From an uncultured Rhodopila sp. (lineage in GTDB: Bacteria; Pseudomonadota; Alphaproteobacteria; Acetobacterales; Acetobacteraceae): a stretch of DNA of 64,000 nucleotides. The notes beneath the pieces were generated by a model. That model worked only from the letters and a program-made list of their open reading frames with translations. It was not told the origin of the DNA and made no database searches. The translations under genes were made by a program, and so were the position numbers. Positions 1 through 9,009 of this stretch are shown here, one piece after another (position 1 is the stretch's first letter; every line of letters begins with the position of its first letter). The DNA lies in the NCBI GenBank assembly GCA_903932145.1, contig CAIZFE010000114.1:1-64000 (forward strand). The letters are read 5' to 3'.

Positions 1-204
1 ATACATGGCCGGATAGGAAGCGATTCGACCGGTTGGTACAAGTAACATGGCCGTGATTACATGGCTACGTTTTCGTGAGGTTTGGGAACGGTTTTCCTGA
101 TCCTTCAATGGCTTGAAAGTAAAGGAAGGAGGGAAACTCGGTTTAGGTAGCAATTGAGCCACAGGAAATTCTTGAGAAATGCATCAACGAAAACGGAGGC
201 AGGT
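1..204. other. No gene seen
   Basis: I see no convincing coding frame, RNA gene or repeat here. The stretch is less GC-rich than most of the window and lies downstream of the unrecognised minus-strand gene that follows. Confidence 0.5.
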
Positions 205-1053
205 TTACTCAAGCCAATCGACCGGTGTGGGACCGCCTGCACAATATTGGCGTTTCGCCCAATCACGAAAGTCGATCCGCTCGCTCGGGCGCAGATAAAT
301 TGGGATCAGGTCGTCGCCTCCCCCAGTTAGGACGACAACAAAACGGCCCTTGCCAAGGGGGGCCACAAGCAAGTTCATCATCTTGAAAAAATTCGTGAGA
401 TCGGGCCGTTTTTCATCACTCATGTCAAACAAGCCGGAGTTGCCGTTGCTCAATGTTACTTCTCCGACTATACGATTTGACTGATTAGATTCGGTAATAG
501 ACTTGACATCAAAATCGCCGCCGGCCAGTCCGGCCAACTCTCCTACCTGCCGTCGTACATATTCTCCGGGATTGTCTTCGTTAACGATCCAGATCGTGGC
601 GGCATTGTCAAAGATCGGCTTCGAATGTTTATCTAGCATTTCGCTCAATTTATCGGGGGGCATGTCCAATAATTTTGGTAGTACATTACCAATTTCCTCG
701 AAGCCGTAAAACACGTTCGTTTCAGACGCCAGTTTCCAAAAAACTGTAAGATCGAGTGAGTTTTTCGACCCGCCATTCCCTTTATTACAAAAGAAGGTCG
801 TAAGGTCTTCGACGCTATTTTCATCCGCAAAACTGAGCAAGAACCGGACAACGATCAAATCTCGGTCCAGGGCGTTGCCTATCCGCAGTCCCGCAGCTTC
901 GAGCCGAACGAGCGATCCATGAACAAGCCGCCTGTTCGCACCATCCGTCAGCAGCGGGCGCGAGGCAATTTTCAGTTTGGATGAGATGTGCCTGGCAGTG
1001 GGGTCGGGTTGCTCAGGAGTAGTGTGCCTGAAAAGCCTTGACCAAATCGACAT
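205..1053 (-). CDS. Unrecognised protein, 282 aa
   Basis: I do not recognise this family. The ATG at 1053 is preferred because the leader carries AAGGTGG a few bases upstream; a longer reading to 1116 has no comparable site. The protein is soluble, with no signal peptide or membrane segment. It has a mixed N-terminal half with many Ser/Asn residues and a C-terminal beta-rich half containing VVVLTGGGDD near the end. The DNA is visibly less GC-biased than its neighbours, with more Asn, Lys and Ile codons, which suggests recent acquisition. It sits next to a damaged Fic gene on the same strand, so both may belong to one accessory island. Function is unknown. Confidence 0.6.
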   Translation of the reverse strand: MSIWSRLFRHTTPEQPDPTARHISSKLKIASRPLLTDGANRRLVHGSLVRLEAAGLRIGNALDRDLIVVRFLLSFADENSVEDLTTFFCNKGNGGSKNSLDLTVFWKLASETNVFYGFEEIGNVLPKLLDMPPDKLSEMLDKHSKPIFDNAATIWIVNEDNPGEYVRRQVGELAGLAGGDFDVKSITESNQSNRIVGEVTLSNGNSGLFDMSDEKRPDLTNFFKMMNLLVAPLGKGRFVVVLTGGGDDLIPIYLRPSERIDFRDWAKRQYCAGGPTPVDWLE

Positions 1054-1147
1054 GCGCCACCTTTTATTTGAGACCAGCCGGATGATGCCCGGGACCGATT
1101 GCAAGAGTGCACCCAATCAGCCACTGCCGTCCACATGGGAACCACCT

Positions 1148-2173
1148 TCAGATCCGTGCGAACAAGCGCGGGAACAGAAGCTCCGACTCCGCCAACGGGA
1201 AGGCCAGCCGATAGGCCTCGAACTTGCCGCCAGAAACGACCAGACCACGCGCCAGCAACGGTTGGATAATGCGTCTTGCATGGCGGTCGGATACACCCAA
1301 TACCCCCGCGACGCTGGATTTCGCGGCCTCGCCTTCGGTGAACATCCGAACCAGAAGGTCATGTGCCTTGATGTCCAGTCCGCGCGTGCTTGCCGCAGTT
1401 TGCATAAACAACCGCAAGCGATCAAGGAAGCTCGCGGGCTCAAGCAGGCTGCTCATGTATGTAACCTGATCCATACAGATGTCGATGAAGTATTCGGCGA
1501 ATGCCGCCAACCCGCTGTCCGACAAAGTACCACGGCCATCGGTCGCGCCCTGAGGCGGATAATCCGCTCTGGCCAGTGCCGCTTTATAGCGTTCGACCGT
1601 CCGGGCCAGCCCACGCGACACCGGCCAAAGATCGGAGCCGACGCCCGCGCGCCGGAGGAAAGCATGCGAATGCAGCCGGGCGGTGCGTCCGTTGCCATCC
1701 ATGAACGGGTGGATCCAGGCCAACCGATGATGCGACGAAGCCGCCGCGATGATGGAGGTCGCGGGCCTGAACCCGGAGTATCCCCGGTCGAAATGACCCA
1801 TGAACGACGGCACCAACTCCGCTGACACGGGCGTATGAAGGCCGACCTTGACGTCTCGTATGCGCCATTCGCCGGGAACGACCTGGATGCGCTCGCCTGT
1901 GTCCGGGTTCTCAACCCACAGCAGATCGTCGGGCAACCGCGAGCAGAACTCGCCTGACCACCGGATGCAAACTCGCATCCAGCCGAGCGGCCGCGGTCGC
2001 CAACTCGAAGCTCTTGTCTTGCAATGCGGGCAGCGCCGGACAGGCCTCGGACGGCAGCAGCGCCAATGATATGAAATCGTCCTGCACGTGCGTTTCGTGT
2101 CCGGATGCATGTCCGATCTGATTTTGGCTGATTCCGGCGCTAAATCAACATTCATGATGGCCATCCCGGCCAT
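1148..2173 (-). pseudogene. Fic family AMPylase, damaged 5' part
   Basis: The catalytic Fic motif is intact (HPFMDGNGRTAR), followed by a C-terminal winged-helix-like segment, so from about 1978 downward the frame reads as a normal Fic C-terminal two thirds. The first 65 codons of this frame do not look like protein. A neighbouring frame at about 1960-2090 instead reads like a Fic N-terminus (DKSFELATAAARLDASLHP). In the family this is followed by the inhibitory helix S/T-x3-E-G/N and a linker before FCSRLPDDLLWV. Here that part is absent: the two pieces abut with a frameshift and a deletion. An in-frame ATG at 1978 could still express the catalytic core alone. It is therefore either a pseudogene or a Fic enzyme stripped of its inhibitory helix. 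Confidence 0.75.
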
Positions 2174-2316
2174 CCATGTCCGGTCCTATGTCCGATCTGA
2201 GCGGCTCCCTGCGCAGATCCGTCGATGACCGTTCCCTGGTTGGCCCACCGTCTGCCATGGATTATACTGGCCACGCGGTTCCAAGCCGCGCGACGGGCCG
2301 CGCCAGGAGCGACGAT

Positions 2317-2763
2317 ATGAGCAACCAACTGCTTCACGATCAGGACTTCTACGCCTGGGCCAATGAACAGGCCGGATTGCTGCGCGCCGGCCGGCTGTCC
2401 GAGGCGGACATCGAACATATCGCTGAGGAAATCGAGAGCATGGGCAAGAGCGAAAAGCGCGAGCTGGTCAGCCGCTTGACTGTCCTGCTGCTGCACATGC
2501 TCAAATGGCAGTTCCAGCCAGGTCGTCGTGGGGCGAGTTGGGAAGTCAGCATCCGTAATCAGCGCCGCGCCCTGGTTCGGCACCTTGCCGACAATTCGAG
2601 CCTCAAGCCGCTCCTGCCAGAGGCGGTCGTCGATGCCTATGGCGATGCAAGAGGCGAGGCATACGCCGAAACCGGCCTGCCGGAAGCCGCTTTTCCGGCC
2701 GCATGTCCCTGGTCTTATGAGCAGTTGATGGACCTGAATTTCTGGCCGGAGCACGCCTCCTAA
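2317..2763 (+). CDS. DUF29 family protein
   Basis: A 148-aa soluble protein with DUF29 features: a short N-terminal segment starting from DFYAWANEQ, the helical HIAEEIESMGKSEKRELVSRL stretch (about residues 32-52), a KWQFQPGRRGASW core and a C-terminal LMDLNFWPE ending. The start was chosen at the ATG preceded by AGGAG at 2305-2310; longer readings to 2176 run through non-conserved sequence. DUF29 proteins are common in cyanobacteria and alphaproteobacteria and have no established function. It is transcribed away from the Fic locus with about 140 bp between them. The family call is solid, the role unknown. Confidence 0.85.
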   Translation: MSNQLLHDQDFYAWANEQAGLLRAGRLSEADIEHIAEEIESMGKSEKRELVSRLTVLLLHMLKWQFQPGRRGASWEVSIRNQRRALVRHLADNSSLKPLLPEAVVDAYGDARGEAYAETGLPEAAFPAACPWSYEQLMDLNFWPEHAS

Positions 2764-2943
2764 CGGATCCAATCGGAACGATCCGGCTTGTCCTGCTTGC
2801 CGAAACAGCCTCCAGGTCCGGCGGCCATAGCAGGCTCCTGATCATCGCTCCGGCAACGGTCGGAACCCGTGCGCGGAAGCCAGCCACCGCCACCTTTTGC
2901 CAAACACCGGAAACCACCATACCAATTCCCGGATCACGGGGAA

Positions 2944-3012
2944 ATGCCGATGTCAGCCGCGCCTTTACCGACCGAACCGGTCACCGCCGCTGATCAGGCC
3001 TTCGACGCATGA
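2944..3012 (+). CDS. Possible 22-aa leader peptide before sulP
   Basis: An ATG preceded by GGGGA opens a 22-codon frame whose TGA overlaps the ATG of the SulP transporter as ATGA. This geometry is typical of translational coupling. The peptide has no recognisable motif and is not rich in any regulatory amino acid. It could equally be chance in high-GC DNA. Confidence 0.3.
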   Translation: MPMSAAPLPTEPVTAADQAFDA

Positions 3013-4685
3013 CCCTGTTCGGCGGCCTGAAACCCCTCACCCGCGACGGAGTCCTCCGCAACGCCATCGCCGGCGTGATCCTCGCCTCCATGAACATCCC
3101 GCAGGTGCTCGGTTATGCCCGCATCGCCGGCATGCCCGTCGTCACCGGGCTCTACACCGTCCTGCTGCCCCTCGTCGCCTTCGCGGTTTTCGGATCGTCC
3201 CGCCACCTGATCGTCGCCGCCGACTCCGCCACCGCCGCCATCCTGTTCACCGCGCTGTCCCACATGGCCGCGCCGTCGTCCGCGAAATACGTCGCCCTGG
3301 TCAGCACCGTCGCCCTGCTCACCGCCGGATTTCTGTTGGTGGCCCGCCTCTTCAAGCTGGGCTTCCTTGCCGATTTTCTGTCCCGCACGGTCCTGGTCGG
3401 GTTCCTCACTGGAGTCGGCTGTCAGGTCGGCATCTCCATGCTGAGTGACATGACCGGCACCCCGGTCCACTCTGCCCGCACGCTGATCCAGGCCTGGGAG
3501 GTCGTGCAGATCCTCCCCAACCTGCCCACGCTCGCTTTATCCTCACTGGTCGCCACCGCGATCCTGATCGGAACAAGACTCGCCCCCCGCATTCCCCTGT
3601 CGCTGGTCGCCGTCGTCGGCACCATCGTCGCCAGCGCCGTCTTCCACTTCGCGGACCATGGCATAGCCGTCATTGGCGCCGTGCCCGGCGGCCTGCCGTC
3701 GATCGCCCTCCCCGACGTCACCCGGGCGGAAACGCGCGCCCTGCTGCCGGTCGCCGCCTCCTGCTTCGTCATGATCATGGCCCAGAGCGCCGCCACCTCG
3801 CGCGCCTTTGCCGAACGGTATCGAGAAACCGTGGACTCCGATGCCGACATCCTGGGCCTGTCCGCCGCCAACGCTGCCGCCGCGCTCAGCGGAGCCTTCG
3901 TGGTCAACGGCAGCCCGACGCAGACCGCCATGGCCGACCGGGCGGGCGCCCGCAGCCAAGTCGCGCAACTGGCGTTCGCGGCCAGCGTGCTGATGGTGCT
4001 GCTGTTCCTGACCGGCCCCCTGCAATACCTGCCGCGCTGCGTGCTGGCCTCGATCGTGTTCACCATCGCGTTCAGCATGATCGACGTGAAAGGCCTGCGC
4101 GCCATCCGCCGCGAAAGCCCCGGCGAGTTCTGGCTCGCCCTCACCACCACGGCGGCGGTGGTCGCGGTCGGCGTCGAGGAAGGCATCCTGCTGGCGATCG
4201 CCCTGTCGCTGTTCCGGCATGTCCGCCACAGCTACCGGCCGCACACGATGATGCTCGCCCCCGATGCCGCCGGCGAGTGGATGCCGGTGCCGGTCCAGCC
4301 GGGGCAGGTGACCGAACCCGGCCTGATCATCTACCGGTTCGGCTCGGACCTGTTTTACGCGAACCAAAACCGCTTCGTTGACGAGGTGCGCCTTCTGGTG
4401 GCGCGCGCACCGACGCCGGTCCGCTGGTTCATCGTCGATGCCGGTCCGATCACGGATATCGATTACTCCGCCGGTCAGTCCGTGCGCCGGCTGCTGGACG
4501 ACCTGGCGGCGCGGAATATTGGGATGGTGTTCGCCCGGGTCAGTCCCTACCTGCGCTCCGACATGGACCGGCACGGCATCACAGCGGCAGTCGGCGAGGG
4601 GCGAATTTTCGCCACGCTGCACGAGGCCATTGCCGCGGCGCGCGGCGGGTCACTCGATCATTACCGCCCGGTGAACTCAGTTTGA
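3009..4685 (+). CDS. SulP family inorganic anion transporter with STAS domain
   Basis: This 558-aa protein has the SulP layout. A transmembrane domain of about 10-14 helices spans residues 15-400, beginning with the family-typical N-terminal segment LKPLTRDGVLRNAIAGVILA and the early-helix LGYARIAGMPVVTGLY. A cytoplasmic STAS domain follows at about residues 430-545 (IIYRFGSDLFYANQNRF, then FIVDAGPITDIDYSAG). It moves sulfate, bicarbonate or related anions across the inner membrane; the substrate cannot be read from sequence. The ATG at 3009 overlaps the stop of a small upstream frame. It ends 52 bp from the convergent brnA gene, with no obvious terminator between. Confidence 0.92.
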   Translation: MTLFGGLKPLTRDGVLRNAIAGVILASMNIPQVLGYARIAGMPVVTGLYTVLLPLVAFAVFGSSRHLIVAADSATAAILFTALSHMAAPSSAKYVALVSTVALLTAGFLLVARLFKLGFLADFLSRTVLVGFLTGVGCQVGISMLSDMTGTPVHSARTLIQAWEVVQILPNLPTLALSSLVATAILIGTRLAPRIPLSLVAVVGTIVASAVFHFADHGIAVIGAVPGGLPSIALPDVTRAETRALLPVAASCFVMIMAQSAATSRAFAERYRETVDSDADILGLSAANAAAALSGAFVVNGSPTQTAMADRAGARSQVAQLAFAASVLMVLLFLTGPLQYLPRCVLASIVFTIAFSMIDVKGLRAIRRESPGEFWLALTTTAAVVAVGVEEGILLAIALSLFRHVRHSYRPHTMMLAPDAAGEWMPVPVQPGQVTEPGLIIYRFGSDLFYANQNRFVDEVRLLVARAPTPVRWFIVDAGPITDIDYSAGQSVRRLLDDLAARNIGMVFARVSPYLRSDMDRHGITAAVGEGRIFATLHEAIAAARGGSLDHYRPVNSV

Positions 4686-4737
4686 ACAGCCCAGCCATCG
4701 CGGGGTCGTCCCGGCGGAGAACATCGTCTGTTGACCC

Positions 4738-5037
4738 TTACAACTGGCCCGATTCCAAAGCCTGCCGCAGCACCCGCTCGACCTTGGCGTTGTAACCAGG
4801 ACCGGCGGCTCGGATGCCGTTGACGACATCGGCGGCCAACCGCAATCCGATATGGACCTTCGGGGAGGCAAGCCGGGGTCGCCCGCCCGGACGCTTCAGG
4901 GCGGCGTGTTGTTCGGGGAACACCTCTTTGAACGGCCGCGCATTGGCAAAATCCTCGTCCGTCCACTCCGGGTTGTCATCGTCGTCGATGGGCTTGTCCT
5001 CGTAGTCATGCGGATCGATCGGTTTAATTTTTGCCAT
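4738..5037 (-). CDS. brnA: BrnA-type antitoxin
   Basis: A 99-aa protein matching the BrnA family: an acidic N-terminus (YEDKPIDDDDNPEW, DEDFANARPFKEV) that would wrap the toxin, and a C-terminal ribbon-helix-helix DNA-binding part from about residue 56 (RLASPKVHIGLRLAADVVNGIRAAGPG, RVLRQAL). It follows brnT with a 14-bp overlap, the normal brnT-brnA order. In the family BrnA neutralises the BrnT ribonuclease and, with it, represses the operon promoter. The likely target is the pair of 12-bp repeats upstream of brnT at 5298-5342. Confidence 0.88.
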   Translation of the reverse strand: MAKIKPIDPHDYEDKPIDDDDNPEWTDEDFANARPFKEVFPEQHAALKRPGGRPRLASPKVHIGLRLAADVVNGIRAAGPGYNAKVERVLRQALESGQL

Positions 5038-5290
5038 AGCGTTTGATCTCCATTGCGCTCGCCTTCCGAAAGGAAATCATGCGGTATCTTTCACCCCGCA
5101 TCGTGTAAGCGACCATGTAGAGGCGGTGGCCGATTGGCGCAAAAGCCCGAAACCGCGGTTCCGAATAGTCGAAGCGGAGATCAGGCAGCACGACCGCGTT
5201 GCTCCAATCGAGCCGCACCGTGTCGGCCAAAGACAATCCGTGCTTTTCCAGATTGATCGCGTCCTTGTCCGGATCGAACTCGATCTCCAT
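5024..5290 (-). CDS. brnT: BrnT-type ribonuclease toxin
   Basis: This 88-aa protein shows the two BrnT hallmarks: N-terminal EFDPDKDAINLEKHGLSL and C-terminal RMISFRKASAMEIKRY. BrnT is a RelE-like ribonuclease that blocks translation until bound by BrnA. The start at 5290 is set by the conserved N-terminus. There is no Shine-Dalgarno, and the best promoter places the transcript start at or near the ATG, so translation may be leaderless. The gene lies directly downstream of thrS-infC and is separated from it by a strong terminator hairpin. Confidence 0.88.
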   Translation of the reverse strand: MEIEFDPDKDAINLEKHGLSLADTVRLDWSNAVVLPDLRFDYSEPRFRAFAPIGHRLYMVAYTMRGERYRMISFRKASAMEIKRYGKN

Positions 5291-5296
5291 GACGAT

Positions 5297-5342
5297 TTTG
5301 TAGCAACAAAATGCATTGCCCGCAAGGTTGTTGTAGCAACAA
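5297..5342 (-). promoter_or_regulatory. brnTA promoter and paired operator repeats
   Basis: The 12-mer TTGTAGCAACAA occurs exactly at 5298-5309 and 5331-5342, a 33-bp centre spacing (about three helical turns). Each copy sits in a short inverted repeat (TTTTGT/ACAAAA and TTGTTG/CAACAA). On the minus strand a -35 TTGCGG (5325-5320) and -10 TACAAA (5302-5297) are 17 bp apart, with the ATG only 6 bp beyond the -10. The proximal repeat covers the -10 and the distal one lies just upstream of the -35, as expected for autorepression by BrnA. Confidence 0.6.
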
Positions 5343-5381
5343 GAATCGCGTGATGCCGCCAAAGCATCCACCAAACGAAAA

Positions 5382-5402
5382 TGGCCCGGACGAACCGGGC
5401 CA
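5382..5402 (-). terminator. Intrinsic terminator of the thrS-infC operon
   Basis: On the minus strand TGGCCCGG and CCGGGCCA pair as an 8-bp GC-rich stem around a TTCGT loop, followed directly by TTTT. It lies about 30 bp past the infC stop and separates infC from brnT. Confidence 0.75.
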
Positions 5403-5432
5403 CATCGCAGTCAGACACGGATATCGAGCCAA

Positions 5433-5969
5433 CTACCGAGGCGACAGAACCATCACCATCTGGCGGTTTTCCATCCGAGGCATTTGCTCAACCTTGGACG
5501 TCGTATCCATTTCCGCTCGGATTCGTTCCAGCACGCGCACACCGATGTCCTGGTGAGCCATTTCGCGGCCACGGAAGCGCAGCGTCACCTTGACCTTGTC
5601 GCCTTCGTCGATGAAGGACTTCATGGCGCGCATCTTCACCTGATAGTCGTTCTCATCGATATTCGGGCGCACCTTGATCTCTTTGATCTCGATGACCTTT
5701 TGCTTCTTCTTGGCCTCGTTCTTCTTTTTCTGCTGTTCGTATTTGAACTTGCCGAAGTCGAGGATCTTGCAGACCGGCGGATCAGCGTTCGGGCTGATCT
5801 CCACCAGGTCGAGGCCAACCGCGAAGGCGCGTTGCATCGCCTCACGTACGGTCAGCACGCCCTGCATCTCACCGTCCTGATCGATCAGGCGTACCTGCGG
5901 GATTCGGATCTCCTCATTCACGCGGGGGCCGTCGCGGGTTGGCGGGGCGGCCATTGGTCCTCTGGCTAT
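5433..5969 (-). CDS. infC: Translation initiation factor IF-3
   Basis: Full-length IF-3: N-domain starting at GPRVNEEIR, the Lys-rich linker ([21 protein letters not shown]) and a C-domain with [14 protein letters not shown]. It binds the 30S subunit and checks start-codon and tRNA pairing. The nearest ATG is at 5954. However, a near-ideal AGGAG (5980-5976) stands 6 nt before an in-frame ATA at 5969, adding the residues M-A-R-G-P that fit the N-terminus usual in related bacteria. Because infC of many bacteria uses a rare start codon for autoregulation, I give the ATA start; the ATG start remains possible with the weaker AGAGG site. It follows thrS by about 95 bp. The usual rpmI-rplT do not follow. 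Confidence 0.93.
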   Translation of the reverse strand: MARGPMAAPPTRDGPRVNEEIRIPQVRLIDQDGEMQGVLTVREAMQRAFAVGLDLVEISPNADPPVCKILDFGKFKYEQQKKKNEAKKKQKVIEIKEIKVRPNIDENDYQVKMRAMKSFIDEGDKVKVTLRFRGREMAHQDIGVRVLERIRAEMDTTSKVEQMPRMENRQMVMVLSPR

Positions 5970-5994
5970 CGTTCTCTCCTGTCACTGTTACGGC

Positions 5995-6031
5995 GGTCAA
6001 CGGCGGCGCCCGAAAGCGCCCGCCGTTGACC
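5995..6031 (-). promoter_or_regulatory. Strong hairpin in the thrS-infC spacer
   Basis: Arms of 15 and 16 nt (GGTCAACGGCGG... and its complement, one bulged base) enclose a 6-nt CCGAAA loop. No U-tract follows on either strand, so it is not a classical terminator. It lies just after the thrS stop and 15 nt before the infC Shine-Dalgarno, a place suited to attenuation, RNA processing or translational control. Confidence 0.5.
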
Positions 6032-6064
6032 ATTTGGTAGTGTGGGCCAAAGCGTGGCCTAAAA

Positions 6065-8002
6065 TCAAGCCATGTTGCTCGATTTCAAATCGGGCGGGGT
6101 CGCTTCCAGTGCAAGTCTGGCCACCGCTTCGTCCAGCGAAAGCACCTCTTGCGCCTGGCTACCGAGCCGGCGGATTGCCACGGTGCGGTTTTCCGCCTCT
6201 TTCCGGCCGACCACGGCAAGCACCGGCACCAGCGCGAGGCTGTGTTCACGAACTTTGGCGTTGATCTTTTGGTTGGTCAGATCTGTGTTCACCGCCAGTC
6301 CGGCCTTGGCAAAAACGGCGGCAACTTCCCGAGCGTAATCGTCGGCATCCGATACGATGGTGGCCACGACGGCCTGCACCGGCGCAAGCCAGAGCGGGAA
6401 GCGCCCGGCATATTGCTCGATCAGGATACCGATGAACCGCTCAAAACTGCCGAAAATCGCGCGATGCAGCATGATCGGGCGGTGTCGGGCGCCGTCCTCG
6501 CCGACATATTCCGCGTCCAGGCGCTCGGGCAGGTTGGGATCGACCTGCAAGGTGCCGCACTGCCAGTCGCGGCCAATGGCGTCGCGCAGCACGAATTCCA
6601 GCTTCGGGCCATAGAACGCGCCTTCGCCGGGGTTCAGTTCGAATTCGACGCCGGCGATGGCGCAGGCCTCGCGCAACGCGCCCTCCGCCTGATCCCAGGC
6701 TGCGTCGGTGCCGATGCGGGCGTCCGGGCGGTCGCTGAACTTGATGCGGAAATCCGGAAAGCCGAAGTCGCGATAGACGACCGAGAGCAATTCAACAAAT
6801 CGAGCGGTTTCGCTGGCGATCTGGGCCTCGGTGCAGAAAATGTGGGCGTCGTCCTGGGTGAAGGCACGCACCCGCATGATCCCGTGCAGCGAGCCGGACG
6901 GTTCATACCGGTGGCACGATCCCATCTCCGCCATGCGCAACGGCAGTTCCCGGTACGACCGCAGGCCGTGGCGGAAGATCTGGACGTGGCAGGGGCAGTT
7001 CATCGGTTTCAGCGCGAGGAATTTGTCCTCGTCCTCCACCTGGGCGATGAACATGTTCTGGCGGTAATTGTCCCAGTGGCCGGACTTTTCCCACAGGCTG
7101 CGATCCACCAACTGCGGGGTTTTGACCTCCTGGTAGCCGTTGGCGTCCAGGCGGCGGCGCAGGTAGGCTTCTACCGTCCGATACAGTTTCCAGCCCTTGG
7201 GGTGCCAGAAGATCGAGCCTACCGCTTCCTCCTGGATATGGAACAGGTCCATTTCCTTGCCGATCTTGCGGTGGTCGCGGCGTTCGGCCTCCTCCAACTG
7301 GTGCAGGTGGGCGTCGAGTTCCTTCTGATCCCGCCACGCTGTACCATAGATGCGCGACAGCATCGCGTTGCGGTGATCGCCGCGCCAATACGCGCCCGCC
7401 ACCTTCATCAGCTTGAAGGCGGAGCCGACATCGGCGGTGGTGCGCAAATGCGGGCCACGGCAGAGATCGACCCAGTCGCCCTGGCTGTACAGCGTGATGG
7501 TTTCGCTCGTCGGCAGGTCCTGGATGAGCTGCGCTTTATATTTCTCGCCCTTGGCCTGGAAGAACGCGATCGCCTCGTCGCGGTCGATCTCCTTCCGCAC
7601 GAACGGCGCCGCTCGGCCGATGATGTCGCGCATCTTCGACTCGATGGCCTCGAAGTCGTCCGGGGTGAACGGCTCATTGCGGGCGAAATCGTAGTAGAAG
7701 CCGTTTTCGATCGACGGGCCGATGGTGACCTGGGTGCCGGGAAACAGCGCCTGAACCGCTTCGGCGAGCACATGGGCGGCGTCGTGGCGGATCATCTCCA
7801 GCGCGTCGGGGTCGCGGCGGGTGATGAAGACGATGCTGGCATCACGGTCGATGACGCTGGACAGATCGACGATCTTGCCGTCGAGCTTCATCGCGAGGGC
7901 GGCGCGCAGAAGGCCGGGACCGATCGCGGCGGCCACGTCCGTGCCGGTGACGGAGGCGTCGAACTGGCGTTCGGAACCGTCGGGCAGGGTGATGACGGGC
8001 AT
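6065..8002 (-). CDS. thrS: Threonyl-tRNA synthetase
   Basis: A 645-aa enzyme of normal length and order. A TGS domain occupies residues 1-62. The editing domain carries the HDAAH zinc-type motif near residue 77 and [11 protein letters not shown]. The class II catalytic core holds [14 protein letters not shown] motif 2 and zinc-ligand Cys/His ([12 protein letters not shown]), and the C-terminal anticodon-binding domain follows. It charges tRNA-Thr in the cytoplasm. The gene begins a short operon with infC and is divergent from the diheme cytochrome gene, with about 165 bp between the starts. Confidence 0.97.
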   Translation of the reverse strand: MPVITLPDGSERQFDASVTGTDVAAAIGPGLLRAALAMKLDGKIVDLSSVIDRDASIVFITRRDPDALEMIRHDAAHVLAEAVQALFPGTQVTIGPSIENGFYYDFARNEPFTPDDFEAIESKMRDIIGRAAPFVRKEIDRDEAIAFFQAKGEKYKAQLIQDLPTSETITLYSQGDWVDLCRGPHLRTTADVGSAFKLMKVAGAYWRGDHRNAMLSRIYGTAWRDQKELDAHLHQLEEAERRDHRKIGKEMDLFHIQEEAVGSIFWHPKGWKLYRTVEAYLRRRLDANGYQEVKTPQLVDRSLWEKSGHWDNYRQNMFIAQVEDEDKFLALKPMNCPCHVQIFRHGLRSYRELPLRMAEMGSCHRYEPSGSLHGIMRVRAFTQDDAHIFCTEAQIASETARFVELLSVVYRDFGFPDFRIKFSDRPDARIGTDAAWDQAEGALREACAIAGVEFELNPGEGAFYGPKLEFVLRDAIGRDWQCGTLQVDPNLPERLDAEYVGEDGARHRPIMLHRAIFGSFERFIGILIEQYAGRFPLWLAPVQAVVATIVSDADDYAREVAAVFAKAGLAVNTDLTNQKINAKVREHSLALVPVLAVVGRKEAENRTVAIRRLGSQAQEVLSLDEAVARLALEATPPDLKSSNMA

Positions 8003-8168
8003 TGGACAGCGATCCTGATGGTTGAAGAGGCGCTGTCTATGACGAAACCGGGGGTTTGCTGCAACCCTTTGGTGGCGGCAGGTCCTGACCGGACACGCTC
8101 TTTCGACCCGCGGTTTCCATCAGCCATGGCACGCGGTATTCCAATCTGAACATTAGGGTGGATGGTGA

Positions 8169-9002
8169 ATGCGGCCTCATTTCACAGTTGGACTGGCTGC
8201 GCTGCTCGCGCTCTTCGCGTCAGACGTCCTGGCGGCCGACTTCGCGTGGCAGACGATCGGAGCGGACACCTACGCAACGGTCTGTGCGGCCTGCCATCAA
8301 CAAGACGGCCAGGGCGTGCCCGAAACATTCCCGCCATTGGCCGGACACGCCCCTGACATCATGGCCCGGCAAGGCGGCCGCGAATACCTGATCCGTCTCG
8401 TACTCTACGGCATGGACGGCGTCATCACCGTCAACGGCAAGCACTTTGAAGGCGCGATGCCGCCGTGGGGGGAGGCCCTGACGGATGACCAGATCGCCGG
8501 CGCGCTCGATCACGCATTGACCACCTGGGGTAACGACAAACCCGGCTTCCAGCCCATCGTGCCCGCTGAGGTCGCCGCCGCCCGCGTCAACCCAATGGCC
8601 GCGACCGAGGTCTACGCCCTCCGCCAGCGCACAATGCCCGCCGAAGCCGCTCCGACAACACCCGAAACCCTCGTGAGCTTCACCGCTGAACAAGCCGGCC
8701 GCGGCCAAACCGCGTACCGCCGGGCGTGCCAGGATTGTCATGGCTTCAACCTGAACGACGGCGAGTTCGGTGGCGCGCCATTGAACGGCAATTACTTCTC
8801 GAAGCATTGGGGCAACGGCAGTGCGGCCGCATTATTCGGCTTCCTCAACACCAGGATGCCGCCCGACCGGCCGGGCAAACTCAACCCGCAGACCTATGCC
8901 GACCTCACCGCATTTTTGCTGTCAAAGAATGGCTACCAGCCCGGAGCCGCCGAACTTCCCGCCGACCCGGATGCTCTGGAACATCTCAGCATGAAGCGGT
9001 AG
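8169..9002 (+). CDS. Periplasmic diheme cytochrome c
   Basis: A 277-aa protein with a Sec signal peptide (cleavage after about residue 22, VLAAD) and two class I cytochrome c domains with CAACH at 39-43 and CQDCH at 187-191. Candidate distal Met ligands lie in EGAMPPW (first domain) and NTRMPPD (second). Both domains resemble those accompanying quinoprotein alcohol dehydrogenases, and the PQQ dehydrogenase cluster lies just downstream on the other strand. The likely role is to carry electrons from that dehydrogenase to the oxidase; this pairing is inferred from context. The next gene starts 7 bp after its stop. Confidence 0.9.
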   Translation: MRPHFTVGLAALLALFASDVLAADFAWQTIGADTYATVCAACHQQDGQGVPETFPPLAGHAPDIMARQGGREYLIRLVLYGMDGVITVNGKHFEGAMPPWGEALTDDQIAGALDHALTTWGNDKPGFQPIVPAEVAAARVNPMAATEVYALRQRTMPAEAAPTTPETLVSFTAEQAGRGQTAYRRACQDCHGFNLNDGEFGGAPLNGNYFSKHWGNGSAAALFGFLNTRMPPDRPGKLNPQTYADLTAFLLSKNGYQPGAAELPADPDALEHLSMKR

Positions 9003-9009
9003 CCGATCC

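Noticed and set aside
977-1825. A long plus-strand frame across the Fic locus
   Set aside because: It runs opposite the recognisable Fic core and reads as low-complexity sequence with no family resemblance.
5024-5954. rpmI-rplT expected after infC
   Set aside because: The sequence after infC is a terminator and the brnTA pair; no ribosomal protein frames exist here.
6149-8149. A 666-codon open frame opposite thrS
   Set aside because: It is the antisense shadow of a high-GC synthetase gene; the translation has no domain pattern, and the thrS reading is complete and conserved.
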